Source: Zingiber officinale
Taxonomy: Eukaryota > Streptophyta > Magnoliopsida > Zingiberales > Zingiberaceae
Assembly (NCBI RefSeq): GCF_018446385.1
Contig: NC_056003.1
Location: forward strand, 18,597,198 to 18,661,197
DNA: 64,000 bases
Direction: 5' to 3'
Of this stretch, positions 1 to 10,649 are shown piece by piece. Every line of letters begins with the position of its first letter. The first letter of the stretch is position 1. The notes under the pieces are model-generated. The model was given only the letters and a program-made list of their open reading frames with translations, was not told the origin of the DNA and made no database searches. Both the position numbers and the translations under genes were made by a program.

Positions 1-108
1 CAGAAAAGAGAAAAAAATCAACAAAAAAGCATTAAACGGAGAAACGATCCGAGAATTCCACAAGCCTCAAAAACCAACCGATCTGGAGCGAAGCACGGCG
101 AGACATAC

Positions 109-356
109 CTCGATTGGGAGGGTTTTCTCCGGGGAGAAGCTTGGAACGAATCCGAGGCCAAGCTCTCGAGGGAGAAGGCGAATACTGGGGGCAGAAGAGG
201 AGCAGCGGCGAGGAAACGAGCACCTTTTCGCCCTCGCTTTTGGGAGGCTGGAGAAGGACGCGGCGACGACCAGTAAACGAAGGAAGAACCAGTCGTCTGA
301 CTCTCTATCTCTCTTCCCTTCCCTTTTCTTCTCGTTTTCTTTTTTATTTTGTTTAA
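109..356 (-). other. Candidate 5' UTR exon of a host gene lying left of the window
   Basis: Read on the minus strand, this stretch looks like a plant leader exon. It begins with a purine-rich tract (GAGAAGAAAAGGGAAGG-like), becomes GC-rich with CCTCC/TCTCC motifs, and ends in CAATCGAG followed by GTATGT, a good 5' splice donor (bases 108-103). The sequence beyond it to position 1 is T-rich, as expected for a first intron. No homology can be seen, so the gene itself is unknown. The ORFs on both strands here (114-356 plus, 32-223 minus) read across this exon and have no recognisable domain. Inference only. Confidence 0.35.
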
Positions 357-360
357 TAAT

Positions 361-2600
361 TGGAACCGACTTATCCGTTTACTAGAAGTCTAGAAGGACT
401 GTTTCCGTTTAATGCTTCCACATTGAATACTCATACTGAGCGAGATGCCGCAGGCCCGCAGCGAAATTTTCCAAATTTAATACTGAAGTCTTCGAAAATA
501 GGATCTTAATATTAGACTCGGGTAAAAGTTGATTCTTTTATTCTTCTATTTTTTTGTTAATTAATTTTAGTTAATATAGAAAAGATAAATTATGAATAAT
601 TATTAATTATTAGTATAGATGATTAAAATATGATGGAAGATATACTCATATGTATCAACTTTCAATCCCAAAATTTCATATAATAATATCTTATATTATA
701 ATTTGGAGGAGAGTTTTAATACTAGACCCTAGTACAGGAGAATAAAGTGATTATAATAGAAATAGGGTGATTTTTAAAATGTCCCCCTTCACCTTTTATT
801 ATTATTTTTATAATGCCAATCAAAAATTGGGTGGATGTAAAAAATACACTTTAATGCTTTTGTTACGTACGTGGAGATGGAGAAAGGAAAAGAGTTGAAA
901 AAAATACAACCGCAAGCGAGACTGACCAGGCCAACAAGCGAGGTCACGAGTTTATAATTAAGGATTTAGAATTTTAAAACACCCTCATTAAAATTAATAC
1001 CATTGGAAGAGATTAGGGGAAAAAAACAGAAAAACTCATTTCATCCTATTAAAAAAATAGTCTAAGATGAATTATAAAATTTATTAATTAATAATAGATA
1101 AATAAATAATTATCTTTACTCACAAAATAAAATAGTGAATATTTTCACCCTTCCAAATAATAGGGATATGTCATAATACTTCCGGAGCTAAAAGGGGGGC
1201 GATGACGACAACCATCACTTTTTAATTTTTAAGTATAAGAAATATATGAAGTATAAGAATAGGGGGTAAAGAGAGGTAAATGGGAGGTAATAACATAGTC
1301 ACCGCCCTTCAACATAAACACATGCATTTCATTTTCTCGATATGAAATTTCTGACTCCCATTCCATTTTTCGATTACTAAAGGACACATTTAGATGGTAA
1401 TTTGATAAAGATAAAATTAGCAAATGGTATTTTGACACCCGAATAGAAAGCTTAGGATGTTTTATGTTTCAAATGTAGAATTATTATTAAAAAATAATAA
1501 ATATTGGAGGGTCTTTTAAATGTAAAGGGATGTTATGGTGCACATCTTATGTTACATACTTCGTGAGCAACATAAAGTGTGTGATATAACAAACTCTACG
1601 TAGAAGAATATTATGTCACACATCTTATATCACATACTCTGTGAACATCTAATATAATTTTTTTTTTAGTTTAAATATTAAATCCTAAATCATAAACTAT
1701 AAATCCTAAACCTAAATCATAAATTATAAATCTTAAACACTAAGCTCTAAAATAATTCAAAAATATTATACTAAGTACTCACGAGGTGAGCAGCATGGCA
1801 TACCAAAATCATTTAAATGTATATGAATATATTTTAATTTTTTTTTCAAATTAATTTTTGGATCATAACTTACTTTCTTGTATTATATTAAAATCAATAA
1901 ATTAAATTTCTATGAATTCTATTAGAATAAAAAATGATATAGCTCATATCAAATAGTCTAGTATAATCGGCTCTATGATTATATACAAATAGATAAATTA
2001 TGGAGAATATTTTATTCTAACATAACACCCTTTTATATGAAATTAACCATATATCTAAGGAGATATTTTATATCCATTAAAAATATATTCTAAAATCTAA
2101 ATACTCAGCATCTACATGCCAACATATGAGAGTAAATTTCTAGGCATCCTAGCACTAGCAAAATAACGTATGATTAATTGCTCTTACTGTACCCTTTGAG
2201 ATGTGTGACATTAATTGAGGTCGTCAGCGGATAAACAAAATATGTAAGATTGAATCATTTATTGGTGTAATCGTGATTTTTTTTATATATATTTGAGTAA
2301 AATTTTAAAATAAAATATATAATAACAATTAATATCTTATATCAAATATATACAGATTACTTGACATACATATTGCAGTTACAATAAATTAATTTCTAGC
2401 GTGGAAAGGGTATACGGTAAATAGATGCTCGACGAATTGAAATCTGAAGTGATTATGAAATTTTTTTTAGAAACGAGGTTAAATAGCATGTAAAATTATG
2501 GTTTGGAAGTTTAGTCACATTTAAAGAGAGTTCTAACAATATATTGATCTTAATAGATTGAATCGATGAGTTTAAGTTCATCCATAAATTTTAATCAAAA
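361..2600. other. AT-rich intergenic DNA, no gene seen
   Basis: Mostly A/T-rich unique-looking sequence. At 1676-1740 there is a short degenerate run of taaatcctaaatcataaa-like units. The longest ORF (1229-1438 minus, 69 codons) has no domain or codon bias. Nothing else can be supported. Confidence 0.6.
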
Positions 2601-2672
2601 TTCACGGGGACTACAATTATATATTCCCAACACTAACATATTCACTAACATATTCAGTCTCTGCAATACGAT

Positions 2673-3288
2673 TAGGGATGTAAATGAGCCGAACCGAGCC
2701 AAACAGTATTAGACTCGAGCTCGACTCATTTAAATTATATTCGGGCTCGAGCTCGAGCTCGGCTCGAGCTCGAATCGAGCTTTTATCACAAGGTTCGAGC
2801 TCGGCTCGTTTTAGAATTATCAAGCTCACGAACAGTTCGAGCTCGGCTCGTTATTAGCTCGATTATCAAAGTTAACGAGCCTAACATGTTAAGCGAGCTC
2901 GGGCTCGTTTTTGGCTCGTTTCAAAGCTCGTTTTTTTTTTGCTCATTTTAAAGCTCATTTTAAGGATCGTTTTAGAGTTCTTTTTTTGACTCGTTTTAAA
3001 GCTTGTTTTTTGGCTCGGTTTAATGCTCGTTTTAAGGCTCATTTTTTTTGCTCGCAAGCCTATAAACGAACATGTTCGCGAGCTCAAAAGTCGAATATCC
3101 TTAAGCTCGAACTCGGCTCGATAAAATTGTCGAGCTTGGCTCGATAAAATTGTCGAGCTCGGCTCAATAAAACTGTCGAGCTCGAAATCGAGCTCAGCTC
3201 GATAAGATAAACGAACAAATTCGAACGAGCTTTTTACCGAATCGAGCTCCGAATAGATCATAAACTGTTTGGTTCATTTACATCCCTA
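2673..3288. mobile_element. hAT-type MITE with GAGCTCG-rich interior
   Basis: Terminal inverted repeats begin TAGGGATGTAAATGA at 2673 and, as reverse complement, end at 3288; the first 17 bases match with one mismatch after the 15th. Eight-base flanks are AATACGAT (2665-2672) and AATACGGT (3289-3296), a target duplication with 7 of 8 matches. An 8-bp duplication and a TAGGG terminus are the signature of hAT elements. The 616-bp interior is low-complexity, made of GAGCTCG/GGCTCGTT variants, and encodes no transposase. The ORFs 2617-2829 and 2881-3261 are by-products of this composition. Confidence 0.85.
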
Positions 3289-3317
3289 AATACGGTGCAA
3301 GAATTTAATGACGTTCC

Positions 3318-5996
3318 TGTTGGTTGCTACTCGAAAAACCTAATGGTTCCACTGTAAAAAATTTTTGTACAAAGGTCTGAACTTTTTCTTAGCTACCATG
3401 TGTTCTTTTAAATTAAACTTGGATCGCCTGCAGAACTTAACACGTTTGATCCAAAGTTTAATCTATTTGTTCTTTTATGTTTAGACTCGGATCTCCTGCG
3501 GAACTTAACACGTCCGATCCAAATCACCTAGGTTATTAATTTCATTAAATATTAATTTCCAAAATTGGCTTCCAGTACTGACGTGGCGAGGCACATGGCC
3601 TTATTGGATATGGGAACAACCACCACCGACTAGACAAAGCCTTTTAAGGAAAGTTAATATTTAATTTCCTTAAATAACTTTAGGTCAACCGAAAAGAACA
3701 ATCAAATCACAAGGAAAAGAAAAAACAAAAGAACACAACATCGAAAACAAATTCGAAATACTAGAATCGCATGCCTCTTGTATTTGGTATTATTTCCAAA
3801 AATAACTAGTATGATGTGGAAAAGAAAAATACTAGTTATACCTTTTAGAAAGACCTCTTGATCTTCTACCGTATTCCTCTTCTAATCCCGGACGTTGTGT
3901 GGGCAACGATCTTCCGAGACGAGAACCACCAAGGCACCTTCTTCTTCTTTACAAGGTTCGGCCACCACATGACTCCAAGAAAGGATGAGGTTCGGCCACC
4001 ACCACCAAGCTCCAAGGGATGCAAGAGCGAAGCCTCCTTTCTCTCCTTTTCTCCAAGCTAGATCCGGCCACCACAAGGACTCCAAGAGAACAAGATGGTT
4101 CGGCCACAAGAAGGAGAAGAGAGAAGAGGAAGAGGCCGGCCACCAAGGAAGAGAGGGAGGAAAAGAATAATAGAGTTGTATTTCATAAAGCCTCCTCTAC
4201 CCCCTCTTTTATAATCCTTGATCTTGGCAAATAAGGAAATTTAAATAAAAACTTCCTTAATTCTTTTGCCATGAAAAGGAAAAATTTATTTAATTAAAAA
4301 TAATTTTTCTTTTCATTATAACATGGCCGACCACTTATTCCCCAAATCAAGGAGAGTTTTAATTAAACAAGAATTAAAACTTCCTAATTTGTTTCTGGAA
4401 ATTTATAAAAATTTCTCTAATAATTTTATCCCTTCATGATTGGTTTATAAAAAGGGAATTTAATAAATTAAAATCTTTCTTTTAAACATGTGGATAAAAA
4501 GAATGTTATCTCTAAAAATTAAAATTTCTTTTAATTTACAAATAAGGAAAGATATCAAATCTTTTCTTAATCTCTTGTAGAAACTTATAAAAGAAAATAT
4601 TTAATTTTTAAACTCTCTTTTAAATCATGAACATGGTTAAAAAGGAAAGTTTTCTTAAAATTAAAAATCCACCTTTTAATCAACAAATAAGGAAAAATTT
4701 TAAATTTTAAACTCTCTTTTAAACATGTAGATGATTTACAAATAAGGAAAGTTTTTACCAAAAATTAAAATCATCCTTTTAATCTACAAATAAGGAAAGA
4801 GATTAATATCTTCTCTTAATCTTTTGTAGAAAGCTATAAAAGGAAATTTTTAATTTTTAAACTCTCTTTTAAAATCATGATATCCACATAACAAATAGTT
4901 TTAATAAAAATCCTTTTTAATATTCTAGTGGCCTGCCACCTAAGCTTGGGACCCAAGATTTGGCCGGCCACCAACTTGGCTCATCCACTTGGTCTTGGCC
5001 GGCCCTAGCTTGGGTTCCAAGCTAGCTTGGCCGACCCCATTGGATGGGTAAGAATGTGGGTATGTGGTGGGTATAAATCTCTATATACAAGAGGCTACGG
5101 TAGGGACCGAGAGGAGGAATTGGTTTTGGTCTCCCGATAAAATTAAGCATCCCGTGTTCGCCCCGAACACACAACTTAATTTTATCAATAATAATTCATT
5201 CCACTAGAGAACTATTATTGAACTACCGCACCAATCCCAAATTACATTTTGGGCTCCTTCTTATTATGAGTGTGTTAGTCTCCCTGTGTTTAAAATGTCG
5301 AATGTCCACTAATTAAGTGAGTTACTGACAACTCATTTAATTAATATCTTAGTCCAAAAGTAGTACCACTCAACCTTATCATCATGTCGGACTAAGTTCA
5401 CCTGCAGGGTTTAACATGACAATCCTTATGAGCTCCTCTTGGGGACATTCTCAACCTAGATTACTAGGACACAGTTTCCTTCTATAATCAACAACACACA
5501 CTATAAGTGATATCATTTCCCAACTTATCGGGCTTATTGATTTATCGAACTAAATCTCACCCATTGATAAATTAAAGAAATAAATATCAAATATATGTGT
5601 TTGTTATTATATTAGGATTAAGAGCACACACTTCCATAATAACTGAGGTCTTTGTTCCTTTATAAAGTCAGTATAAAAGAAACGACCTCTAATGGTCCTA
5701 CTCAATATACTCTAAGTGTACTAGTGTAATTATATAGTTAAGATAAACTAATACCTAATTACACTACGACCTTCCAATGGTTTGTTCCTTTCCATTTTGG
5801 TCGTGAGCTACTGTTTAAAATTTATAAGGTACTGATAACATGATCCTCTGTGTGTGACACCACACACCATGTTTTCTGCAATATAAATTAATTGAACAAC
5901 TACATTTATCATAAATATAGACATTTGACCAATGTGATTCTTATTTCTAGATAAATGTTTATACCAAAAGCTAGACTTTTAGTATACATCCTAACA
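3318..5996 (-). repeat. 3' LTR of copia element A
   Basis: A 2679-bp long terminal repeat, TG...CA bounded. It holds AT-rich stretches made of variants of aaataaggaaag / aaactctcttttaa and several GGCCGGCC-type motifs. Short ORFs inside (for example 3858-4061 and 4019-4234) recur at the same place in the other LTR and show no domain. Confidence 0.93.
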
Positions 5997-6008
5997 ATCT
6001 CCCACTTA
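5997..6008 (-). other. Polypurine tract of copia element A
   Basis: On the minus strand the bases next to the left LTR read TAAGTGGGAGAT, the usual copia polypurine tract that primes plus-strand DNA synthesis. It fixes the orientation of the element. Confidence 0.8.
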
Positions 6009-6009
6009 T

Positions 6010-8790
6010 ACTAAAAGACTAAGCTGCTATATCTGCTGCCATACATCTGATTCCCAACTCTTTAACATACCCATCAAAAGCTCTTGCCTTAAGGGCCTTA
6101 GTAAAAAGATCTATAGGTCATCATCTGATGCAATCTAGGCAGCAACAACTTTTCCTCGTTTATACGATTTCTCGTATTGGGTGGTACTTGCGCTCTATTG
6201 TGTTTACTTGCCTTCTAGACTCATGGTTTCTTCGAGTTTGCTACTGCACCACTATTATTACAATAAATTGTAATAATCTTTAGACAAACCAGAAATCATA
6301 TCTAAGTCTATCTTGAGGTTATTGAGTCATTTAGCTTTTATGACTACCTCAGAGGTTTGCCATAAACTCAGCTTCTATGGTGGAGTCCAGAAAAACACCT
6401 ATGCTTATCACTCTTCCATAGTTATGACTTTACCTCCTAAAGTAAACACAAAACCCCGAGGTTCACTTACTATTGTTCCTTTCCGATTGGATGTTAAAAT
6501 CCATGCAACCCACAGGAAATAAATTATCTGCCTTATAAGCTAGCATGTAATCTCTAGTGCCTCTAAGGTACTTCAATATATATTTTACCGCAGATCAATG
6601 TCCTTGTCCAGAGTTGCTTTGATATCTAATAACTATGCCCACAGCAAAATAGATATCCAGTCTCGTACACAGCATTGCATACATTAGGCTTCCCACAACC
6701 GAAGCATAAGGAACCGCCTTCATGTCCTTTATCTCCTTTGATGTCTACGGAGACATTTCTTTAGATAAAGTTACTCCATGCTAAAAAGGTAAGAAACCTT
6801 TCTTGGAGTTTTGCATGATTAAAATGAGCAAAGATTTTTTTTCGATATATGAAGCTTGGGATAATTAAAATATTCTTTTCTTGCGACCCCTTATTACTTT
6901 GATCCCAAGAATATATTCATTCTCCCAAGTCCTTCATATCGAATTGTTTGGACAACCATACCCTTACTTCCGACAACATTTTGATATTGTTTCCAACTAC
7001 CAAAAATGTTATCTACGTATAGTACACGAAATATCACCACGTTTCCATCACACCTTTTGTATACACAAGACTTATCCGGTTACTAAATAAATCCATAGGT
7101 CTAGATTATTTAGATAAACCGGATGTTTCAAGATCTTGAAGCTTTATCTCAGTCCATAGACTGATTGAGCTTGCACACAAGATGCTCTTTGCCCTTTGTA
7201 ATGAACTCTTCTGGTTACTTTATATGGATGCTTTCTTCAAGACTTCCATTAAGGAATGTTGTCTTGACATCCACTTGCCAAATAGATAAAAGAATCCAGA
7301 TATACTTAAGCATGGCTACCAGTGAAAAAGTTTTCATTTTCATCAAGCCTTGCTTTGAAAGTTTCCACCTTCCTGTCTATCCATCTTTTCCTATTGTAGA
7401 CCTATTTTTACCCAATGGCTTTTACACCATTTGGTGGTTCCACAAGTTTCCAGATTTTATTAGAATACATATATTCTAATTCTGTATTCATTGCTCTTTG
7501 CCAAGATGCTGTATCTTTATCTTGGAGTGCTTCATCATATGTCCGAGATCAGACTCATATTCATTTGGGATCAAGTCCAAAAACTCTCCCAAAACATGAA
7601 TATTTTAGGTTTGCTTGACAACTCTCCCACTACGATGATGTACTACTGTCTATAATTGTGTATCAATTGTGATACGTGTTGCAGTTTCTTGTGATATTTT
7701 ATCTTGTACAGTTGGTACTAGATTAGACATGTCCTTTATAATTTCTTTAAGAACAAATTTACTTATGGGCTTGTGGTTTATTACATAGTCCTTTTCTAAA
7801 AATCGATCATTGATGCCAACAATGACCTTCTGATTTTTAAGACTATAAACCTACTTTCATTTCTCTAGGATAACTTACAAACAAGTGAATTCTTATCCAA
7901 CTTATCATTGTCTCTCTTCAGCATATGTGCTGGACTACCCGAATCCGAATATGCTTCAAAATAGGCTTATGCCTATTTAGCAATTCTATATAAGTAGAGA
8001 GTTCTGACTTTGGAAGGTACTATGTTCACTTCTGTTTCCAGAGTATATCCTTAAAATGAATTTGGTAATTTTCCAAATAACTCATCATCAATCTACTTAT
8101 TTCCATAAGAGTCCTATACCTTCCTTTTTCTACACCATTCTGTAGGGGTGTACCAGGTGCAGTTAGTTTGGATTGAATCCCTACTTTTGATAAGTGACTC
8201 CTAAATTCTCCTAAGAGGTACTTGCCACTACGATCTCACCGTAGTGTCTTGATACTTTTACTTTGATGTTTCTCCGCATCAGCCTTGTACTCTTTGAACT
8301 AATCAAAGTACTTAGTCTTGCGGCACATTAAGTAAATGTATTTGTATCTTGAATAGTTATCTATAAAATAGATGAAATATTCGATACTACCTCTTGCCTG
8401 GATAGTCATAGGATCACACAAATCAGAATGAACCAATTCCAACATATCTTTGGCTCCATACCCCTTAGACTTAAAAGCTTCTTGGTTATTTTTCCTTCCA
8501 AGTAAGACTCGCAGGTTGGAAAGATTTCCACTACTAATGAACTCAAAAGTTCATCAGCTACCAATGAATCATACTTAAGTTAATATAACCTAGCTTTAGA
8601 TGCCAAAGATATAATTGGTTCATTTCCGAAGGTTGCTTTCTCTTAAAGTTAGAAGATGTGTTACTAATTTTCATTTGTTGCATCGTGGGAGTTATTGGAT
8701 TATAAATTGTCAACCAACATATCAGAATAGATAACTTCCCTATTTTTCTTGATAACAACTTTGTTATCAAAATAGACACAATATCTATTC
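6010..8790 (-). pseudogene. Degenerate copia pol (pre-integrase, reverse transcriptase, RNase H remnants)
   Basis: Minus-strand translation in shifting frames gives copia pol fragments in the expected order. A GAG-pre-integrase piece (8558-8779) contains LWHLKLGYINL. The reverse-transcriptase active-site region at about 7003-7025 reads LYVDNIFG, so the second catalytic aspartate of YVDD is Asn. RNase H and C-terminal fragments resembling the KAL-motif tail of plant copia polyproteins lie at about 6030-6400. There is no continuous frame: stops and frameshifts interrupt it throughout. Plus-strand ORFs in this interval (6313-6522, 6881-7090, 7165-7479) are shadows. The product cannot have polymerase activity. 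Confidence 0.8.
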
Positions 8791-9256
8791 TATAATAGTT
8801 TAGAAACTGAAATCAGGTTCTTTCTAAACTTAGTATGTAAAGATAATTTCTAATAATCCATATTTTATTCCTATTAGAGAATAAACCTCTCTCACTGCAA
8901 CAGTTGCTACTTTTACAGTAATGCCCATGTGGACGGTGTTTTTATTTTCATTTAGTTGTCGGGTTTCCTGGAACCCTGCAATGAATTACAGACATGATTA
9001 ATGACATCTGTATCTACACTCCAGGTTCTGGTAGATAACACCACTAGACATGTTTCAACTAATGAATTAAACACACCTAAATTGTTCTTAGTTCTAAGAA
9101 GACAGTCTACCTTAATGTCCAAGTCCTATTTCCAATCATTACAATTGGAACTACTAAGTCTTTTCTATAGTATAACAACTAGGGGATTGATAAACATTTT
9201 AAATCCTAAGAATCACAAAAATATTTGGTTAAGATCAATTCTTTTAAAATCCCTAT

Positions 9257-9631
9257 GAATTTTGTATGCCACGATAGTGTGGACGTATACAAAATCAAAA
9301 AAGAGATTTTATCCATTAATTTTATTATCTCGTCAACTTTACTTTATGACGAATAAAATTAATAGTTGATCTGTCTTTGATCAAATATTTGGTCAAAACT
9401 TTTTGAATTTAAAATAACATTGATTCCTCAAACAATATTATTTAAATTCATCAACGCCTCAAACACCGTGAATTTTGCATGCCACGATAGTGTGGACGTA
9501 TACAAAATTTAAACATTTATAAGAGGAGGGTTTTACCCATTAATTATCTTGTCAATAAATCTTTATGACAAAATAAAATTACCTCAAACACCGTGAATTT
9601 TGTATGCCACAATAGTGTGGACGTATACAAA
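9257..9631. repeat. Three direct copies of a 38-bp motif inside copia element A
   Basis: A motif of the form gaattttgtatgccacgata followed by gtgtggacgtatacaaaa occurs at 9257-9294, 9470-9507 and 9595-9631. It is followed each time by a related AT-rich spacer with ttaattatcttgtcaa-like sequence. Spacing is 213 and 125 bp. The array lies between the primer binding site and the pol remnant, where gag would be expected. Confidence 0.8.
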
Positions 9632-9639
9632 AACAAACA

Positions 9640-10635
9640 TTTGTAAGAGGAGTTTTTAATTTTATTATCTTGTCAACTTATTTATTTGACAAATTAATAG
9701 TTGGTTTTCTTCGGTCACACAAACAATAGCAGTGACTCCGATAGGGAGGATACTATTAGACGTGTCTAAGTGTATACCATTACTTGACACTAAGTCCATT
9801 AATAAGATTGTGCCCCTTCCGATGGGGAAGATCACACGCTCTTAATTAACTTCCTATAGTCATCCAAAATGGAAGTTTAAGCTAGTGATCTGCAAACAAG
9901 TGATGCGATCCGAGAAGGCAGAGGGAACGAGGCTTGTTGCATCACTTATAAACCAGTAATGGAGACCGTGGAATTTATTTAAAAATAAATCCCTCTCCCA
10001 CTTAGTTATTTAAAGTGAGGAATTTTTGACTATGCTAGCCTACTTAGCATGCATACTAACAAGCACACACAACACAGCATAAAAAAGAAATAAATAGAAA
10101 AATTAATTTTCAACTATTATGGCTTTTATCTATTGCTGTCCTCCGTGTGTTGCCATCTTTGGCCATCGCCACCGAGTCTAGTTGTCGCATCCATCTTGCT
10201 CCTTGTTCCGCTGCGCCTCTGGTCCTCAAAAGGTTCCACGCCTTGCAAGATTCGATCCGCGACATAAATAGAATTTTACATTTTTCGATCCTATATTCCT
10301 CGAAGGAATGTACATGTAAACTAGATCGAACATAAAATAAAATTTACATCCATCGATCCTATATTCCATAAAAGGAATGTACATGTAACTAGATCAAAAA
10401 ATAAAATCCTAATAAAACTAAATACAGCTCCTGCTATATTTTATAATACAATCATGCACACAGAATAAAATGCCCTTGACATGTCCAAGGGTCCAATCAC
10501 ACACATAATAACTATAAGCCATAATAGTTGAATCCTGCATCCACAAAGTTAGCACATCCTACTATTAACCTGCCTAAATTATGTATGACATGTGCATAAT
10601 TAAACTAATACCAAATACACAGAGGCAAAACCCTA
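9640..10635. other. Leader region of copia element A without recognisable gag
   Basis: About 1 kb next to the primer binding site. On both strands it contains only short ORFs (for example 10147-10335 plus) with no CCHC zinc knuckle and no UBN2-type gag similarity. A repeated pair of tcgatcctatattcc / aaggaatgtacatgtaa blocks occurs near 10277-10395. I see no gene here. Confidence 0.6.
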
Positions 10636-10648
10636 GCTCTGATACCAA
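10636..10648 (-). other. Primer binding site of copia element A
   Basis: Read on the minus strand the bases adjoining the right LTR are TTGGTATCAGAGC, matching the 3' end of plant initiator methionine tRNA as in most plant copia elements. One base separates it from the LTR. Confidence 0.9.
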
Positions 10649-10649
10649 T

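Noticed and set aside
1676-1740. Interstitial telomere-like repeat
   Set aside because: The units (taaatcctaaatcataaa) differ from the plant TTTAGGG repeat and are too few and irregular.
2881-3261. 126-codon minus-strand ORF and its plus-strand partner
   Set aside because: Composed of GAGCTCG-type low-complexity repeats inside the MITE.
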